A stretch of DNA of 64,000 bases from Chondrosia reniformis. Its lineage: Eukaryota; Porifera; Demospongiae; Chondrillida; Chondrillidae. A program made the translations under genes and the position numbers. Shown here one piece after another: positions 61,546 to 64,000 of this stretch. The notes beneath the pieces were generated by a model that did not search any database, was not told the DNA's origin, and was given only the letters and a program-made list of their open reading frames with translations. Position 1 is the first letter of the stretch. Each line of letters starts with the position of its first letter. The stretch covers positions 3,536,501 to 3,600,500 of the forward strand of contig OX359192.1 in NCBI GenBank assembly GCA_947172415.1. The letters run 5' to 3'.

Positions 61546-63375
61546 TGTACTGGTAGTATTAACTAGTGGTATGTACTAGAACTGGTAATATTTACTAACT
61601 GTAGCCACTAGTTGTATGAACTAGTTGTATGTACTTACACTGGTTATATTTACTTGTTTTAGGTACTAGTTGTAGGTAAAAGTTGAATGTAATATTTGTA
61701 TTAACTAGTTGTATGTACTAGTACAATTTATATTTACTAGTTGTGTGTATTAGTTGTATGTACTAGTTGTGTGTACTAGTGGTATATATTAACTGTATGT
61801 TTTAGGTATATACTAGTTACATGTCCCAGTTCCAATAACTTGTTGTATGTACTAGTACTGGTAATACTTACTAGTTGTAGGTACTAGTTTTATGCACTAG
61901 TTGTATGTACCTAGTACAAGCTATATTTACTAATTATAGGTATTAGTTGTCTGTAGTAGTTTTATGTTCTACTAATGTTATGTACTAGTTCTGTATACTG
62001 GTTGTATGGACTAGTTTTATATACTATTTGTATGTACTAATTGTTTGTATTAGGTGTATGTACTATTTATAGGTACCAGTTATATGTGTATGTACTAGTT
62101 ATATGTAGTAGTTGGGTACTAGTTATAGGTACTAGTTGTGTACCATTTGTATGTACTAGTTTTATGTTCTAGGTGTATGACTAGTAGTATGTTCTAGTAC
62201 AAGATATATTTAATAGTTATATTTACTAGTTGTTGGTACTGGTTTCATGTACTAGTTGTATGTATTAGTTGTGGTACTATTTATATGTACTAGCTATATG
62301 TGTATATACTAGTTATATGTAGTAGTTGTTTGAACTAGTTATATGTTCTAGTTGTATGTACTATTTGTATATACTAGTATTTTTACTACTTGTAGGTGCT
62401 AGTACTGGTTATACTAGGTACTAGGTAGGTGCTAGTTGTATGTACTAGCACTAGTTGTATGTACTACTTGTATGGAATAGTTATGTACTTGTTGTATGTA
62501 CTAGTTGTAGTTTAATGTGCGTACTATTTATATGTACTGATTATATGTGTATGTACTAGGTATATGTAATACTTGTATGTACTAGTTGTATGTACTAGTT
62601 GTAGTTTAATGTGCATACTATTTATATGTACTGATTATATGTGTATGTACTAGGTATATGTAATAGTTGTATGTACTAGTTGTATGTACTAGTTATATGT
62701 ACTAGTTGTATGTACTAGTTGTGTGTATTAGTTGTGTCTACTACTTGTATGTAGTAGGTGTATGTACTAGTTGTATGCAGTAGTTGTATTTACTAGTTGT
62801 ATGCACTAGTTGTATGTACTAGTTGTATGTACTAGTTGTATGTACTAGTTGTATGTACTAGTTGTATATACTAGTTGTGCATACTAGTTGTGTCTACTAC
62901 TTGTATGTACTAGTTGTGTGTACTAGTTGTGTCTACTACTTGTATGTAGTAGGTGTATGTACTAGTTGTATGTAGTAGTTGTATTTACTAGTTGTATGCA
63001 CTAGTTGTATGTACTAGTTGTATATACTAGTTGTATGTACTAGTTGTATGTACTAGTTGTATGTACTAGTTGTGCATACTAGTTGTGTCTACTACTTGTA
63101 TGTACTAGTTGTATGTACTAGTTGTGTGTACTAGTTGTATTTACTAGTTGTATGCACTAGTTGTATGTATTAGATGTATGTACTTTTTATGTAATAGTTA
63201 TATATAGTTGTTGTTTGTACTAGTTATATGTACTATAGTTGTATGAACTATAATGTATATATGTTCTAGTTGTATGTGCTAGATACTAGTTGTATGTACT
63301 AGTTGTATGTACTAGTTGAATTTACTATTTGTATTCACTAGTTCTATGTAGTAGTTGTATGTACTAGTTGTATGT
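61546..63375 (-). repeat. 13-bp satellite block, reverse orientation, purest part
   Basis: Reverse-oriented array. From about 62680 to 63130 long runs of exact TGTATGTACTAGT units appear, with local duplications such as a ~94-bp doubling around GTAGTTTAATGTGC (62507, 62601) and a ~200-bp doubling around GTCTACTACTTGTATG (62731, 62933). The array ends at about 63375. No gene is seen. Confidence 0.92.
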
Positions 63376-64000
63376 ACAAACGATTAGAAGCGATTAGCAC
63401 ACATGATTTCAGAAAAGAAGAAGCAACCATACGCAACTACAATCTACTGGATGAGATATATGCTCAATTTTTCACTACTGTGATCTGCCGTGACATGCCT
63501 AAGGGGATCCAGACACTAATCCAAAAAGCTAAGTGTACCAGACATCATCGAGGTAACAAATTCTGGGACATAAACTTATCCAACTATAAATCTATTATCT
63601 ATATAGAGTCACATTATTGTACAATTATCGTATTATAATAAAATGGTTAAAGGTCCACTGTCACCTTTTTTTAATGTTCATATGGATAGTGCTCAATAAA
63701 GCATCTTCAACGATACCCATTACACAGTGCTTTGCCGCAGGAGGGGGGAGTTACAAGAGCGCAAATAAGCCATTACGCGTGGGCGTTTCCGCTTTTCCGG
63801 TCCAAACGTTGCTTAAACATCGTGATGTCATTGTAGGCTCTGGAAAATGGCGGCAAGAATAACGAGCATTGAGGATGAGCAAGATATTGTTATGTCGTGC
63901 GAGTCTTCCTCGTCCTCCAACAGCTGCTGACCACTGCTTCCTCAGACTATCGCCCTTTGGGAAATGATGCAGTGAAACTTTGTCTCCATTGGTCCTGCTA
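63376..64000. other. Unique sequence beyond the satellite; possible coding fragment
   Basis: Sequence composition changes abruptly to ordinary unique DNA. The plus strand is open at 63372-63638 (88 codons): LEAISTHDFRKEEATIRNYN is followed by ICRDMPKGIQTLIQKAKC and then CTRHHRGNKFWD. It could be an exon, since GAGGTAAC at about 63550 resembles a splice donor, but the first Met lies in satellite and I recognise no family. A second open stretch follows at 63617-63862. AATAAA occurs at about 63697. Confidence 0.4.
63847..63930 (+). CDS. Possible first exon or very short ORF
   Basis: ATG at 63847 in a good initiation context (AAAATGGCGG) opens 27 codons: MAARITSIEDEQDIVMSC followed by a Ser-rich stretch and a stop. 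ATGGCGGC is a common start of animal first coding exons, and a CRE-like TGATGTCA lies just upstream (about 63822). No splice donor can be fixed, and the window ends 70 bp later. Highly uncertain. Confidence 0.25.
   Translation: MAARITSIEDEQDIVMSCESSSSSNSC

Overview
The window is eukaryotic, almost certainly animal, non-coding DNA. About two thirds of it (roughly 43 kb, my estimate from block lengths) is one very degenerate AT-rich tandem repeat with a 13-bp unit, ACTAGTACATACA. I see no complete host gene. The animal assignment rests on the mobile elements: LINEs with a restriction-like endonuclease, a Tigger/pogo DNA transposon, a tRNA-Leu-type SINE and hammerhead-ribozyme repeats. An aquatic invertebrate is a reasonable guess, but the species cannot be named from the sequence.

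Layout. 1-3187: satellite with two small non-satellite inserts. 3188-5674: decayed Tigger/pogo transposon with terminal inverted repeats and a TA target duplication. 5675-8436: satellite. 8437-9193: a Helitron-like insertion (TC...CTAG between A and T, confirmed by two empty-site paralogues) ending in a perfect 100-bp-arm palindrome. 9772-12627: LINE copy A. 12628-20261: satellite with a ~2.9-kb higher-order duplication and a 241-bp fragment of a TATA/hammerhead repeat family. 20262-21923: LINE copy B, 5' truncated. 23123-23525: a retrozyme-like unit with a well-formed minus-strand hammerhead ribozyme. 26506-30655: LINE copy C, the only copy retaining the whole reverse transcriptase region. 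33525-34731: a different, 5'-truncated LINE. 37577-40915: LINE copy D. 45102-47716: a 2.6-kb segmental duplicate of 30574-33190. 44848-45101, 51166-51579 and 55134-55774: further copies of the TATA/hammerhead family. From 51580 to 53945 and from 59541 to 63375 the satellite runs in the opposite orientation. 61413-61545: SINE. From about 63376 the satellite ends and ordinary unique sequence begins.

How the parts relate. The satellite is the substrate and the elements are later insertions. Three of the RLE-LINE junctions carry 12-15-bp target duplications made of satellite sequence, and paralogous satellite blocks supply clean empty sites for two insertions. All five substantial LINE copies lie on the minus strand. 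Copies A and D have lost overlapping parts of the reverse transcriptase by different deletions while keeping both ends. Two unrelated-looking repeat families carry hammerhead ribozyme cores with the same minimal stem III.
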